DNA of 64,000 nt from Holophagae bacterium (GTDB taxonomy: Bacteria; Acidobacteriota; Holophagae; Acanthopleuribacterales; Acanthopleuribacteraceae), in contig JAUIFE010000002.1 in NCBI GenBank assembly GCA_030429565.1, positions 62,001 to 126,000 of the forward strand, written 5' to 3'. Both the position numbers and the translations under genes were made by a program. This document shows, piece after piece, positions 27,163-35,571 of the stretch; positions within the stretch are counted from its first letter, which is position 1; every line of letters starts with the position of its first letter. The notes under the pieces are model-generated. The model was not told the DNA's origin, did not search any database, and worked only from the letters and a program-made list of their open reading frames with translations.

Positions 27163-28092
27163 ATGCCTCTTCCCAGTTATGCCGAACTGATGTTGCCCAT
27201 GCTGACCTGGGCGGGCGACGGCCGCCAACACACCGTGTCAGCGTGCCGCGACGCGCTTGCTCGGCAATACCAACTAAGCAAAGATGATTTGGCAGAACTG
27301 ACCCCCGGCGGCGGCAAAACCACTTGGGTCGACCGCGTTTCCTGGGCCAAAACCTACCTGACCAAGGCCGGTTTACTGAAGCAGGTCGCGCGCGGGGTAT
27401 TCCAAATTACGCGACGTGGCCAAAAGTTACTGGACGATCCGCCACCGGAAATCAACGCCAAGTTCCTGATGCGCTACGCCGAGGCGCGACAATTCCTGAA
27501 CACGGGAACAAAACCGGCCAAGGCCGCCGACGAGGAACCGGCGAACCATCCCTTCGTCGAAGACGCCGAAACAACCCCACGCGAAGCCATTGATCGCGGG
27601 TTACAACGCTGGAATCAACGCCTGTTTGAAGACATTCGCAGCCAACTGGAAAACTGCTCGCCCGCTTTTTTTGAGCACCTCATCGTCGACCTCATGTTGC
27701 ACATGGGTTACGGCGGCTCTTGGGCTGAGGCGGGCCGTGTGCTCGGCCGCAGCGGCGACGGCGGCATCGACGGCGTTATCAAAGAGGACCCACTCGGCCT
27801 TTCGCACGTCTACTTACAAGCGAAACGTTGGCAAAACACTGTTGGCTCACCCGAGGTGGACCGGTTCGCGGGCGCCATGGTCAAACACCAAGCCATTAAA
27901 GGCGTCCTGGTGACCACCAGCAGTTTTTCGCAGCCGGCACGTGACGCGGCGGCACGCGTCAACCTGAACATGGTGCTCATCGACGGCAGAGACCTGGCCA
28001 AACTGATGGTGCAATACGGTTGCGGCGTTGTTACGGTCGATACCATTTCCCTAAAAAGCGTGGACGCCAACTACTTTGACGAAGAGAGCTAG
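27163..28092 (+). CDS. mrr: Mrr-type restriction endonuclease
   Basis: This 309-residue protein has an Mrr N-terminal winged-helix domain (about 1-95: LPSYAELMLPMLTWAGDG, WAKTYLTKAGLL, FQITRRGQKLL) and a C-terminal Mrr catalytic domain. The PD-(D/E)xK core is visible: Asp203 in GDGGIDGVI, then Gln219 and Lys221 in YLQAKRW, with the typical KGVLVTTSSFSQPA and LIDGRDLAKLM ends. Mrr enzymes are type IV restriction systems that cut modified DNA. No methyltransferase lies nearby, as expected for type IV. It is divergent from the TIGR04255/XRE operon, and the pairing may be a defence islet. Confidence 0.92.
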   Translation: MPLPSYAELMLPMLTWAGDGRQHTVSACRDALARQYQLSKDDLAELTPGGGKTTWVDRVSWAKTYLTKAGLLKQVARGVFQITRRGQKLLDDPPPEINAKFLMRYAEARQFLNTGTKPAKAADEEPANHPFVEDAETTPREAIDRGLQRWNQRLFEDIRSQLENCSPAFFEHLIVDLMLHMGYGGSWAEAGRVLGRSGDGGIDGVIKEDPLGLSHVYLQAKRWQNTVGSPEVDRFAGAMVKHQAIKGVLVTTSSFSQPARDAAARVNLNMVLIDGRDLAKLMVQYGCGVVTVDTISLKSVDANYFDEES

Positions 28093-28368
28093 GCAACCGA
28101 CGTAAGGCAACGCCGGCCGAGCTATGCACAAGCAGCAAAACATTAACGCGACCGGCGCCCTCAGCACTTCAGTCGAAGCACTGGTCACTGTTGCCCTGTT
28201 TGGTCTTCAGCCTCAGTCATGGTGTTGTTTGAAACATGCAGCCGATCGATACAGCCAGGCAAGCCGCAGCGACGGCCCAAGAAAGCCAACATCACCGCTT
28301 GCTAAAACTGCAAACGCGGCTTGCCGTCTTGCACCGCCTCAATCTAAAAGGTCGCTTTCAGGGTGACG

Positions 28369-28407
28369 GCCTGACGGGACCCAAACGGGGCTAGCGTCCC
28401 GTCAGGC
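28369..28407. repeat. 12-bp perfect inverted repeat
   Basis: GCCTGACGGGAC (28369-28380) and GTCCCGTCAGGC (28396-28407) flank a 15-base loop. It is 276 bases beyond the mrr stop and lacks a T run. It could be a transcription-stop hairpin or a remnant of a mobile element end; no flanking duplication is visible. Confidence 0.6.
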
Positions 28408-28589
28408 TTGTGGCTGGGTAGATTAAACAAATACTCAGTCCCCAACGAGACCCAGACATCGAGCTCGATCTCTCAAGAAGCGATGACCGCTGGAGCTGGC
28501 AAAATCCCGGCACCAAAATGCCGCACGAACGCTCGTAAACCTAAGCTCAACATCAAAAACAAAAGCTACTTGCATCTTTTTGCTTGCAA

Positions 28590-28611
28590 AATGCTTGATT
28601 AATCAAGCATT
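28590..28611. promoter_or_regulatory. Perfect 22-bp palindrome, likely MarR operator
   Basis: AATGCTTGATT is followed directly by its exact reverse complement, ending eight bases before the MarR start codon. The TTGATTAATCAA core is typical of MarR-family operators, so autorepression of the marR/carotenoid-oxygenase operon is likely. Confidence 0.75.
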
Positions 28612-28619
28612 ATTCACTC

Positions 28620-29063
28620 ATGAACAACTACGAACTTTCCAACCACACAGAAGCAACCGTTTTGCAATTCCTTGAAACCGCCTACGCGCTCCAGCGCGAT
28701 CTCGACAACGCGCTTTCCTTAACGCGTGGGATTACCTTCAGCGAGTACCGCATCTTGCGCGCATTGGCCAATGTCTATACCGGCGGCGCGCCACGCATTG
28801 ATCTGGCTCGCGCCGTCGGCCTGACCCCCTCGGCCGTCACCCGAGCGCTGAAACCTCTTGAGAAGCTTGGCTACATCACAACCGAAAAAGGAGGACGGGA
28901 CGCCAGGCAAAGTCGCGCCGTGCTAACCACGGCCGGCCGCGCACTATTGGACGATGCCCAGGGCGCGCTTCGCGACGCACTCACCACCTTACCTATCAAC
29001 CAGCGAACACCCGACGAAGTCGATGCGTTTCGCACCTACCTCACAGAAATGAGACGACGATGA
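28620..29063 (+). CDS. MarR-family transcriptional regulator
   Basis: This 147-residue dimeric winged-helix repressor has the family core: FSEYRILRALANVY, the recognition helix GLTPSAVTRALKPLEKLGYI and the basic wing RDARQSRAVLTTAGRALL. A palindromic operator sits just upstream. The stop codon overlaps the start of the carotenoid oxygenase gene (ATGA), so it very probably controls that gene; the inducing ligand may be the enzyme's substrate or product. Confidence 0.93.
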   Translation: MNNYELSNHTEATVLQFLETAYALQRDLDNALSLTRGITFSEYRILRALANVYTGGAPRIDLARAVGLTPSAVTRALKPLEKLGYITTEKGGRDARQSRAVLTTAGRALLDDAQGALRDALTTLPINQRTPDEVDAFRTYLTEMRRR

Positions 29064-30385
29064 CAACGACACTCGACCTCAACCAGGGCGCACTTGCGCC
29101 CGTCGCCGACGAAGTCACCCTAACAGATTTAGAGGTGAGCGGCAGCATACCGGCCGACCTAAACGGAACCTTGCTGCGCAATGGACCCAACCCATTTAGC
29201 GGCCGCTTCCAAGGCAACGGCGTGTTGTCCTGGTGGCCGGAAGCAGCCATGCTGCACGCCCTCACCATCGCCGACGGGCGTGCATGTTTGTATAAAAACC
29301 GCTGGGTGCGCACCCAAAACTGGGCGCGCTTTCACAAACAAGCAACGGGCGATTGGGTCAACAGCAATCCCAACGTCAACCTTTTACAGCACGGAGGTCA
29401 CGTGCTGGCTTTGGCCGAAGGCGGTCCGCCGGTAGCTGTCAACCGACACTTGCAAACTTTGGGTACCCCCACCACTCACCAACACACACAGAACGGCATG
29501 ACAGCCCACCCCAAAGTGGATCCGATCAGCAGCGAGCTAATTTGGTTTCGCGCCGGTTGGCAGCCGCCCTACGTGCGTTACGGCGTGACAGGCCGCGACG
29601 GCAAAGCAATTCACGAATCAGTCATCGAAACAACGGCGCCGACCATGATGCACGACCTGGCCATTACCGAGAACTTCAGTATTTTATTGGATTTAAGTGT
29701 TGGGTACGATTTCTCCATGCTCCAACAAGGCTTCCGCCTACCGCTGTGTTGGCAACCGCAGAAACCGTCACAAATCCTGGTCGTTCCCCGGTACGGCGGC
29801 AAGGTTCAAAGACTGGAGATTGAACCCTGCTTTATTCAGCACGTGGTGAATGCCTACGAAAGTGCCGCCGATCAACTAGTCCTCGACGCCGTTCGCTACC
29901 CGTGGTACTTCAAACGCAACGGCAACGGCTTGCACCCCGATCCACTCGGCACGCTGTGGCGCTACCACATCGATCTGAGCCGAAATAATGTGCGCGCAAC
30001 CGAGCGAGGTTCGATGCACGTTGAAATGCCACGCATCAATGAAAGCTACACGGGCCGAGCGGCGCGTTACGGCTACTTCGTCCAACAACCGAGCGAAACA
30101 GAAATGCGCGGTTTGGTGCGCATTGATCTCGAAAACAACGAAACGGTCACCCACCCAATCGCACCTGGTAACCAAAACAGTGAGCCAATCTTTGTCGCAC
30201 GCACCGAGGCCGAAGCCGAGGACGACGGTTATCTGTTGACCTGTGTTTACAACGCAAACCGCGACGCGAGCGAGGTGCACATTCTCAACGCTCGCGACAT
30301 CAGCGAACCAGCCTTGGCAATCATCCACCTTCGCCGCCGCATTCCAGCCGGATTCCACGGCATGTGGTTGCCAGACGAGGCATAA
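29060..30385 (+). CDS. Carotenoid oxygenase (RPE65/apocarotenoid or stilbene cleavage family)
   Basis: This 441-residue non-haem iron enzyme cleaves C=C bonds in carotenoids, apocarotenoids or phenylpropanoid stilbenes. All four iron-binding histidines are present: His150 (TAHPKVDP), His198 (MMHDLAITENF), His261 (FIQHVVNAYE) and His433 (GFHGMWLP). The N-terminus IPADLNGTLLRNGPNPF is the family signature and there is no signal peptide. It is coupled to a MarR regulator, which in other bacteria often senses aromatic compounds, so a lignostilbene-like substrate is worth considering. The gene ends one base from the stop of the convergent MocR gene. Confidence 0.93.
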   Translation: MTTTLDLNQGALAPVADEVTLTDLEVSGSIPADLNGTLLRNGPNPFSGRFQGNGVLSWWPEAAMLHALTIADGRACLYKNRWVRTQNWARFHKQATGDWVNSNPNVNLLQHGGHVLALAEGGPPVAVNRHLQTLGTPTTHQHTQNGMTAHPKVDPISSELIWFRAGWQPPYVRYGVTGRDGKAIHESVIETTAPTMMHDLAITENFSILLDLSVGYDFSMLQQGFRLPLCWQPQKPSQILVVPRYGGKVQRLEIEPCFIQHVVNAYESAADQLVLDAVRYPWYFKRNGNGLHPDPLGTLWRYHIDLSRNNVRATERGSMHVEMPRINESYTGRAARYGYFVQQPSETEMRGLVRIDLENNETVTHPIAPGNQNSEPIFVARTEAEAEDDGYLLTCVYNANRDASEVHILNARDISEPALAIIHLRRRIPAGFHGMWLPDEA

Positions 30386-30386
30386 G

Positions 30387-31868
30387 TCACATACAGGAGG
30401 CGCGCGGCGTGGCAAAAAAGTGATTCAAACACTGATCGAGTCGCGCCAGCGCCTGTTCCAAACGGTTGTCATCGAAACCGGCAAAACCCAACACCAACCC
30501 AGATTGTTTCTTTTTGCCACAGTAGTAAGGCGAAAGCGGGCGAATTTCCAAATTACAATTGGTCGCCATTTTGGCAAAAGCAACATCGTCGAAAGGAATT
30601 TTGGCGAACAGAGTGATGTGCATGCCACCCGAATGAGGCCCCGTCTCAAATTGCCCGCGCTGATGCCCTGCCAGCCAGGCACAGACTTGATCGCGGCGGC
30701 GACGGTAACGCTGACGCATGCGCCGCAGGTGCGAGGCGAAATGACCCTGATCGATAAAGTCGGCAAGCACGGCCTGATTAATAGTCGGCGACGAATTATC
30801 GATTAAGAAACGCAACTCGCTAAGTGCGGCAACCAGCTTCTTGGGCACCACCAAATAACCGATGCGCAACGCCGGAAACAGAACCTTACTGAAAGTGCCG
30901 GTATAGATGACACGGCTATCCGGGGAAAGGCCCTGAATGGCGGCCAAAGGTGGGCCGTCGTAGCGAAACTCGCTGTCGTAATCGTCTTCCAAAATCCAGC
31001 TCCCGCTTTTTTGGGCGAAGTTCAACAGCTCCAAACGGCGGGGCATGGTCATCTCGGTACCGGTCGGGTATTGGTGCGCCGGGGTGACAAACACCAGCTT
31101 GGGATTACCGTGAATGCGCCGACCGGCGCGTACATCAAGACCCTCAGGGTCTAAATCGACGGGGATGATATGGGCCTGACACTGACGCAATGTCCCCAGA
31201 AACCCCTGATAACACGGGTTTTCGACCCAAACCGCGTCATGCGGCGACAGCAACAATCGACAGGTTAGATCAAGACCCTGCTGGGAACCGTTGACCACCA
31301 GCACTTGATCGGGATCGCAGTTCACGCCGCGACAGGCTTTGAGATAGGCGGCAATGGCCTCGCGCAAGGGCTGGTACCCGGTCGGTCCGGCATAGGTCAG
31401 CATGGCACGACTGGCCTGGCGCCACTGCTTGGCGGAAAGGCGCGCCCACAAGTCGAGCGGAAAGGCATCGAGATCGGGGATTCCCGGCGTAAAGGGTCGA
31501 ATTTCTTTGAGGGTCGGCCGTTGGTCCATATCGGTGAGCCGCACACTGGGCTTAAGCGGGGTCGGTTCCTTAGGGGCCGGCGTCAGGATCGGGTCCAGAT
31601 TGGCGCAAACATAAAAGCCCGAACCTTGGCGCGCCTCTAGTAAACCCTCGGAACGCAGGACTTCATAGGCGTTGTTAACCGTGTTGCGACCCAAGGCCAA
31701 CAACCCGGCCATGGTCCGCGTCGGCGGCAAATGGCAATGGGCTGGAAATCGGCCGCTGAGGATGCGACTGCGAATGGCGTCGGCAAGCTGCAGGTACAGG
31801 GGTTTGTCTAGACCAGAGTCCAAATCGAAGTCATGGAGTTCTGCGATGGGGAGGCGTTTACTTTTCAT
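30387..31868 (-). CDS. MocR/PdxR-family GntR-aminotransferase regulator
   Basis: This 493-residue fusion has a GntR winged helix (about 20-90: PLYLQLADAIRSRILSGRF, LGRNTVNNAYEVLRSEGLLE) and a fold-type I aminotransferase domain with the PLP lysine Lys328 in YTGTFSKVLFPAL and the WILEDDYDSEFRYDG motif. I chose the start at MKSKRLPIAELHDF, where homology should begin; an in-frame ATG 34 codons upstream would run into the neighbouring operator. MocR proteins often control vitamin B6 or amino-acid genes. Here the divergent neighbour is a PNPOx-like protein, and an operator-like palindrome lies between them. Confidence 0.9.
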   Translation of the reverse strand: MKSKRLPIAELHDFDLDSGLDKPLYLQLADAIRSRILSGRFPAHCHLPPTRTMAGLLALGRNTVNNAYEVLRSEGLLEARQGSGFYVCANLDPILTPAPKEPTPLKPSVRLTDMDQRPTLKEIRPFTPGIPDLDAFPLDLWARLSAKQWRQASRAMLTYAGPTGYQPLREAIAAYLKACRGVNCDPDQVLVVNGSQQGLDLTCRLLLSPHDAVWVENPCYQGFLGTLRQCQAHIIPVDLDPEGLDVRAGRRIHGNPKLVFVTPAHQYPTGTEMTMPRRLELLNFAQKSGSWILEDDYDSEFRYDGPPLAAIQGLSPDSRVIYTGTFSKVLFPALRIGYLVVPKKLVAALSELRFLIDNSSPTINQAVLADFIDQGHFASHLRRMRQRYRRRRDQVCAWLAGHQRGQFETGPHSGGMHITLFAKIPFDDVAFAKMATNCNLEIRPLSPYYCGKKKQSGLVLGFAGFDDNRLEQALARLDQCLNHFFATPRASCM

Positions 31869-31898
31869 GGCAAATTGGTTCCATCCGAATAACGGAAA

Positions 31899-31918
31899 TG
31901 GCTCTAACTTTAGAGCCA
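31899..31918. promoter_or_regulatory. Palindromic operator between MocR and PNPOx-like genes
   Basis: TGGCTCTAA and TTAGAGCCA arms flank a CT centre. The site sits 30 bases upstream of the MocR start and 44 bases upstream of the divergent gene, which is ideal for a regulator acting on both promoters. Confidence 0.7.
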
Positions 31919-31962
31919 ATTTATCGCTAGGATCAAGCATATCTGCTTTACATGGGGAGATT

Positions 31963-32667
31963 ATGAACAACCAACTACCTTTTAGTCAGAGCGAAAACAA
32001 GCCATCCAAAGCTTTTGCGGTAACCGACAAAACCAAACTAAAGCGCGTTGCCAATCGCGCGGTGTACGACAAACAGGAAATCTATGCAATTCTCGACGAA
32101 TCACTGCTGTGCCACGTGGCTTTCGATTGGAACGGTGCACCGGCCCTCATTCCCACCGCCCACTGGCGCATCGGCGACCACCTCTACTTACACGGATCGC
32201 GTAAGAGCCGCATGATGGAAATCCTGGCCAACGGCGTCCCGGCCTGCATTGCGGTGACCTTGGTCGACGGCCTGGTGTTGGCACGCTCCACCTTCCACCA
32301 TTCAATGAACTACCGATCTGTCATCGTTTACGGCAGCGGTCGCGAGGTGACCGACCCAACCAAAAAAGACGCGGTTTTGGCGCAATTCGTCGAACACGTC
32401 ATCCCCGGCCGCAACGCTGAGGCTCGACCCGCCAACGCCACCGAACTCAAGGCAACCAGCCTGATTGAGTTCGATTTAAAAGAAGTGTCGGCTAAAATCC
32501 GCCGGGGCGGCCCCAAAGACGATGCCGAAGACATGCAACGCGATGTGTGGGCCGGGACGATTCCCTTGACCTTAACCGCGGGCGCGCCGATCACCGCGGC
32601 GGACAGCAAAGTTGCCGCGGCCCCGGCATACACGCAAAACTACACACGCGTCAAAACAACCGTTTAG
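31963..32667 (+). CDS. PNPOx-like flavin-nucleotide-binding protein
   Basis: This 234-residue protein has the split-barrel FMN-binding fold: YDKQEIYAILDESLLCHVAF, TAHWRIGDHLYLHGSRKSRM and STFHHSMNYRSVIVYG. It belongs to the COG3467-type group, not to true pyridoxamine-phosphate oxidases, and its reaction is unknown. GGGGAG is found before the ATG; an in-frame extension to 31672 runs through the divergent regulator gene and is not credible. The C-terminal 40 residues are low in homology. It is probably regulated by the adjacent MocR protein, so a vitamin B6 or aminosugar link is plausible but unproven. Confidence 0.86.
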   Translation: MNNQLPFSQSENKPSKAFAVTDKTKLKRVANRAVYDKQEIYAILDESLLCHVAFDWNGAPALIPTAHWRIGDHLYLHGSRKSRMMEILANGVPACIAVTLVDGLVLARSTFHHSMNYRSVIVYGSGREVTDPTKKDAVLAQFVEHVIPGRNAEARPANATELKATSLIEFDLKEVSAKIRRGGPKDDAEDMQRDVWAGTIPLTLTAGAPITAADSKVAAAPAYTQNYTRVKTTV

Positions 32668-32674
32668 CGCCGAG

Positions 32675-33652
32675 TTAAAGTGTTTGGGCGGGCAGCAACG
32701 CCCGCCAAGCGTCGCAAAACTGCCTTTTTGGAAAAAGCGCTTTAACGGTTCGGCGCGCCATCTTGCCGAGCTCGACCGCGAGCTCGGGACGCTCGATCAA
32801 CAGTTGCAGGCGTTCCCGTAAATAACCCAGATCGGCCGAAATAAAACCGTTGACGCCGTCCTGAATCGGCGAGCTGGGATGAGCCGTCGTCACCACCGGC
32901 ATGCCGGTCGCCATCGCCTCCAGCATGGCGAAATTAAAACCGTCTTCCAAGCCAACTTTAGCGGTATGCACGTAAACGCGATGGTCGCGGTAGGCGGCGC
33001 GCAAGTCGTCCCAACTCGCGGCAATACGCGCTTCGGGCAACGAAGGGTTGTCACCCAAAACCGTGGTCGAAAATCCCTCCGTCAGAGTTTGGTAGGCGGG
33101 GTAATCCAAAATTTCACCGCGTTCGACCAGATGATTGGCGACCCGCAGCAGCGCCGGTTTTTGCCCCGTGTAACCCTGATAATCATCGAGATCGACATAG
33201 GTTTTGATGAGGAAACCGCGCAGGTTCCAGTCGACCATTTTGTGCTCGGAGATAAACACCATCTCGCCCTGACCGCGCACGACCAGCTCGGCAAATTGCA
33301 CGCGATACTGCGCGGGCGTCATCTCCGTCTGATCTTCGGTAAAGCGACTGTGTAAGCTGGTGTGCATGACGACCACACGTTTCACGGCAAAGGGCAGAAA
33401 GTCGATAAAGTCACTGATATTGTGGGCGATGGCAAGATCGTAATCGCCCGCCGCCAAACCCTTTTGGCCCGCCTCCCAGGTGATGAGGCGCCAGCCCTCG
33501 GGCAATGGCCGCACGCTCTCGGACCAGTTCTGCAAAAAACGGCGGTGGCCGCTGATTTCGATCAAATCCAGTTGCCAACCAAGCGCCTTAAACTGGAACA
33601 GGTACGGCTGATGGGCACAAAAAGAAATAACGCGAGGCGGCGACTGACTCAT
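32675..33652 (-). CDS. Glycosyltransferase, GT4-like
   Basis: This 325-residue cytosolic protein has a GT-B fold pattern with an N-terminal half ending in KRVVVMHTSLHSRF and EMVFISEHKMVDWN, and a C-terminal half with the donor-site motif VGLEDGFNFAMLEAMATGMPVVTT (listed as separate elements VGLEDGFNF and EAMATGMPVV). It probably transfers a sugar to a lipid or protein acceptor. The ATG is five bases after the stop of the upstream GGDEF-EAL gene, giving a two-gene operon. Substrates cannot be inferred from context. Confidence 0.8.
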   Translation of the reverse strand: MSQSPPRVISFCAHQPYLFQFKALGWQLDLIEISGHRRFLQNWSESVRPLPEGWRLITWEAGQKGLAAGDYDLAIAHNISDFIDFLPFAVKRVVVMHTSLHSRFTEDQTEMTPAQYRVQFAELVVRGQGEMVFISEHKMVDWNLRGFLIKTYVDLDDYQGYTGQKPALLRVANHLVERGEILDYPAYQTLTEGFSTTVLGDNPSLPEARIAASWDDLRAAYRDHRVYVHTAKVGLEDGFNFAMLEAMATGMPVVTTAHPSSPIQDGVNGFISADLGYLRERLQLLIERPELAVELGKMARRTVKALFPKRQFCDAWRALLPAQTL

Positions 33653-33657
33653 CGCAC

Positions 33658-35571
33658 TTACTCGGCGGTTGTGGTGGCCACCATCCATTCCGACGATTCC
33701 AACCACAGCAACAACTCGCCGGCGGGAACGGGATGGTTGACATAAGAGCCCTGCATGGCGTCACAACCAAACTCTTTGAGCATGTTGTAGGACTCGCGGG
33801 TACTGACGCCCTCGGCCATCACTTTCAAACCGAGGTTGTGGCCGAGATCAATCATCGAACGGACGATGGCGATATCGTTGAGATTGTGGCCCATTTCTTC
33901 AACAAAGGACTGATCTATTTTGATTTGGGTAACCGGCATGGTTTTAAGGTACGCCAAGGAAGAATAACCGGTACCAAAGTTGTCGATGGAAATCGAGATA
34001 CCCATTTGTGAAATCGCCAAAAGGCTTTGAATCGCCTGGGCCGGGTCTTCCATCACACCGCGCTCGGACACCTCAAACCCAAGCCGCGAAGGTGGCATGT
34101 TGAATTCAGCCAAAATGTCGCGCACCTTGGCCGGCAATTGTGGGTCGAGCACGTCTTGGGCGGTGAGGTTAATCGACACCACCAGGTCGATGCCTTGATC
34201 GCTCCAAAGGCGCCATTGGCGCGGAACTTCTTTGAGCACCCAATGGGTGAGGTGGCGGATGATGCCACATCGTTCGGCCAGCGGAATAAACTCGCTGGGA
34301 GGAATAAAACCGTGACTGGGATGGGGCCAGCGCGTCAGCGCCTCAACGCCTTCCACGCAGCCGTCGACGAGGTTCACCTTCGGCTGGAAATAAAGCATGA
34401 GTTCGTCGGAGGAGATGGCACGGCGCAACTCGCTGAGCAACAACAAACGTTGCGGCGTGAACAGGTTCATGTTGTCGCGGTAAAAACGGAAACCCTGTTC
34501 GGTACTTTTGGCGCTAATCAACGTCATGTCGGCGTGACGCATCAACATGTCCATGTTACAGCCGTGGTCGGGGTAAATCACGATACCAATGCTGGGGTGG
34601 ATCTCAATGCTGAGCTCGCCCAGGTCAAAGTGGGGTTCAAACACGCGCTGAAGGTGGTGAGCAATTTTGGAGGTTTGCGCCAACGAGGTAATCCGCGGCA
34701 GCAGGATGGCAAATTCATCGCCACCCTGGCGGAAAACCGTGCCAATTTCACCAAAGGTCGACTGCAAACGCGAGGCGACCTTGGCCAACAGCTTGTCGCC
34801 GTTTTGGTAACCCAAGGTGTCGTTCACTTCTTTAAAGCGATCGAGATCCACAAAAAACAGCGCGAAACGCGTGTTTTGCCGACGCGCTTCCTGAATCGCT
34901 TTGGCCAGTTCAATTTGTAGCTGATTGCGGTTGGCAAGCCCGGTTAAATCGTCGTGGTTGATCATGTGGTTGAGCCGGGTTTCCGACTCGCGGCGCTGAT
35001 CAATTTCACTTTTAAGGCGACGCACGTGTTGGCGCGCCTCCTCATGCAGGGTCCACTTGCGCGTCAGCGACAGTGCCATCTGTTTGACGACGATGCTGTC
35101 AAAGGGTTTGTTAAGGAATAAAAGACGATCCGTGGTGCCCAGTTTCTGCAGGATTTCTTCGAAACTGTAGTCGGAATAGGCGGTGCATATCACCACCTCA
35201 ATATTGGGGCTCTTCGACCAAATACGGTAAATCGACTCGATGCCGTCGATCCCGGGCGGCATGCGCACATCCATAAAAATCAGCGCATAAGGCCGATTCT
35301 GCGTGCACGCTTCCTCGACCAGGGCCACCGCTTCTTCCCCTTGGTAGGCTGAATCTATTTCGTACTCAACATCATAAATGTCGGGGTGGTTAAAATCGTC
35401 CTTACCGGCATCGTCACTTTCGTCATGCTCATCGGCAAACAACTGTTGCTCAATGGCATCCAAGTGCGAGCGTCTCGTTTTCTTCTGCGAAGAACCGAGA
35501 ATTTTCCGGAAATCTTTATGGATATCCGCATTGTCGTCGACAATGAGGATCCGGCGGTTGACCCAGCCCAT
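33658..35571 (-). CDS. Receiver-GGDEF-EAL cyclic-di-GMP signalling protein
   Basis: This 637-residue protein has a receiver domain (1-175, phosphoacceptor Asp101 in IFMDVRMPP) with an unusual acidic insertion of about 40 residues after the first helix, a GGDEF diguanylate cyclase domain (about 205-365, intact GGDEF in FRQGGDEFAIL, no RxxD inhibitory site immediately upstream) and an EAL domain (about 375-630, ALTRW, SINLTAQ). In the EAL domain the usual DDFGTGYSS reads DNFGTGYSS (Asp530-Asn531), replacing a metal-binding Asp, so phosphodiesterase activity may be reduced or lost. AAGGTG precedes the ATG. Confidence 0.9.
   Translation of the reverse strand: MGWVNRRILIVDDNADIHKDFRKILGSSQKKTRRSHLDAIEQQLFADEHDESDDAGKDDFNHPDIYDVEYEIDSAYQGEEAVALVEEACTQNRPYALIFMDVRMPPGIDGIESIYRIWSKSPNIEVVICTAYSDYSFEEILQKLGTTDRLLFLNKPFDSIVVKQMALSLTRKWTLHEEARQHVRRLKSEIDQRRESETRLNHMINHDDLTGLANRNQLQIELAKAIQEARRQNTRFALFFVDLDRFKEVNDTLGYQNGDKLLAKVASRLQSTFGEIGTVFRQGGDEFAILLPRITSLAQTSKIAHHLQRVFEPHFDLGELSIEIHPSIGIVIYPDHGCNMDMLMRHADMTLISAKSTEQGFRFYRDNMNLFTPQRLLLLSELRRAISSDELMLYFQPKVNLVDGCVEGVEALTRWPHPSHGFIPPSEFIPLAERCGIIRHLTHWVLKEVPRQWRLWSDQGIDLVVSINLTAQDVLDPQLPAKVRDILAEFNMPPSRLGFEVSERGVMEDPAQAIQSLLAISQMGISISIDNFGTGYSSLAYLKTMPVTQIKIDQSFVEEMGHNLNDIAIVRSMIDLGHNLGLKVMAEGVSTRESYNMLKEFGCDAMQGSYVNHPVPAGELLLWLESSEWMVATTTAE

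Larger units (their letters stand above)
28093..28619. other. Intergenic region without a recognised gene
   Basis: These 527 bases hold only short, low-information open frames. Recognisable elements are the inverted repeat at 28369-28407 and the operator palindrome at 28590-28611. Confidence 0.5.

Noticed and set aside
28369..28407. The 12-bp inverted repeat as the mrr terminator
   Set aside because: It is 276 bases after the stop and has no T run, so I listed it only as a repeat.
34027..34920. A 297-codon plus-strand frame
   Set aside because: It is antisense to the EAL/GGDEF domains, which contain intact motifs; the His/Gln/Val-rich product is typical of a shadow frame.
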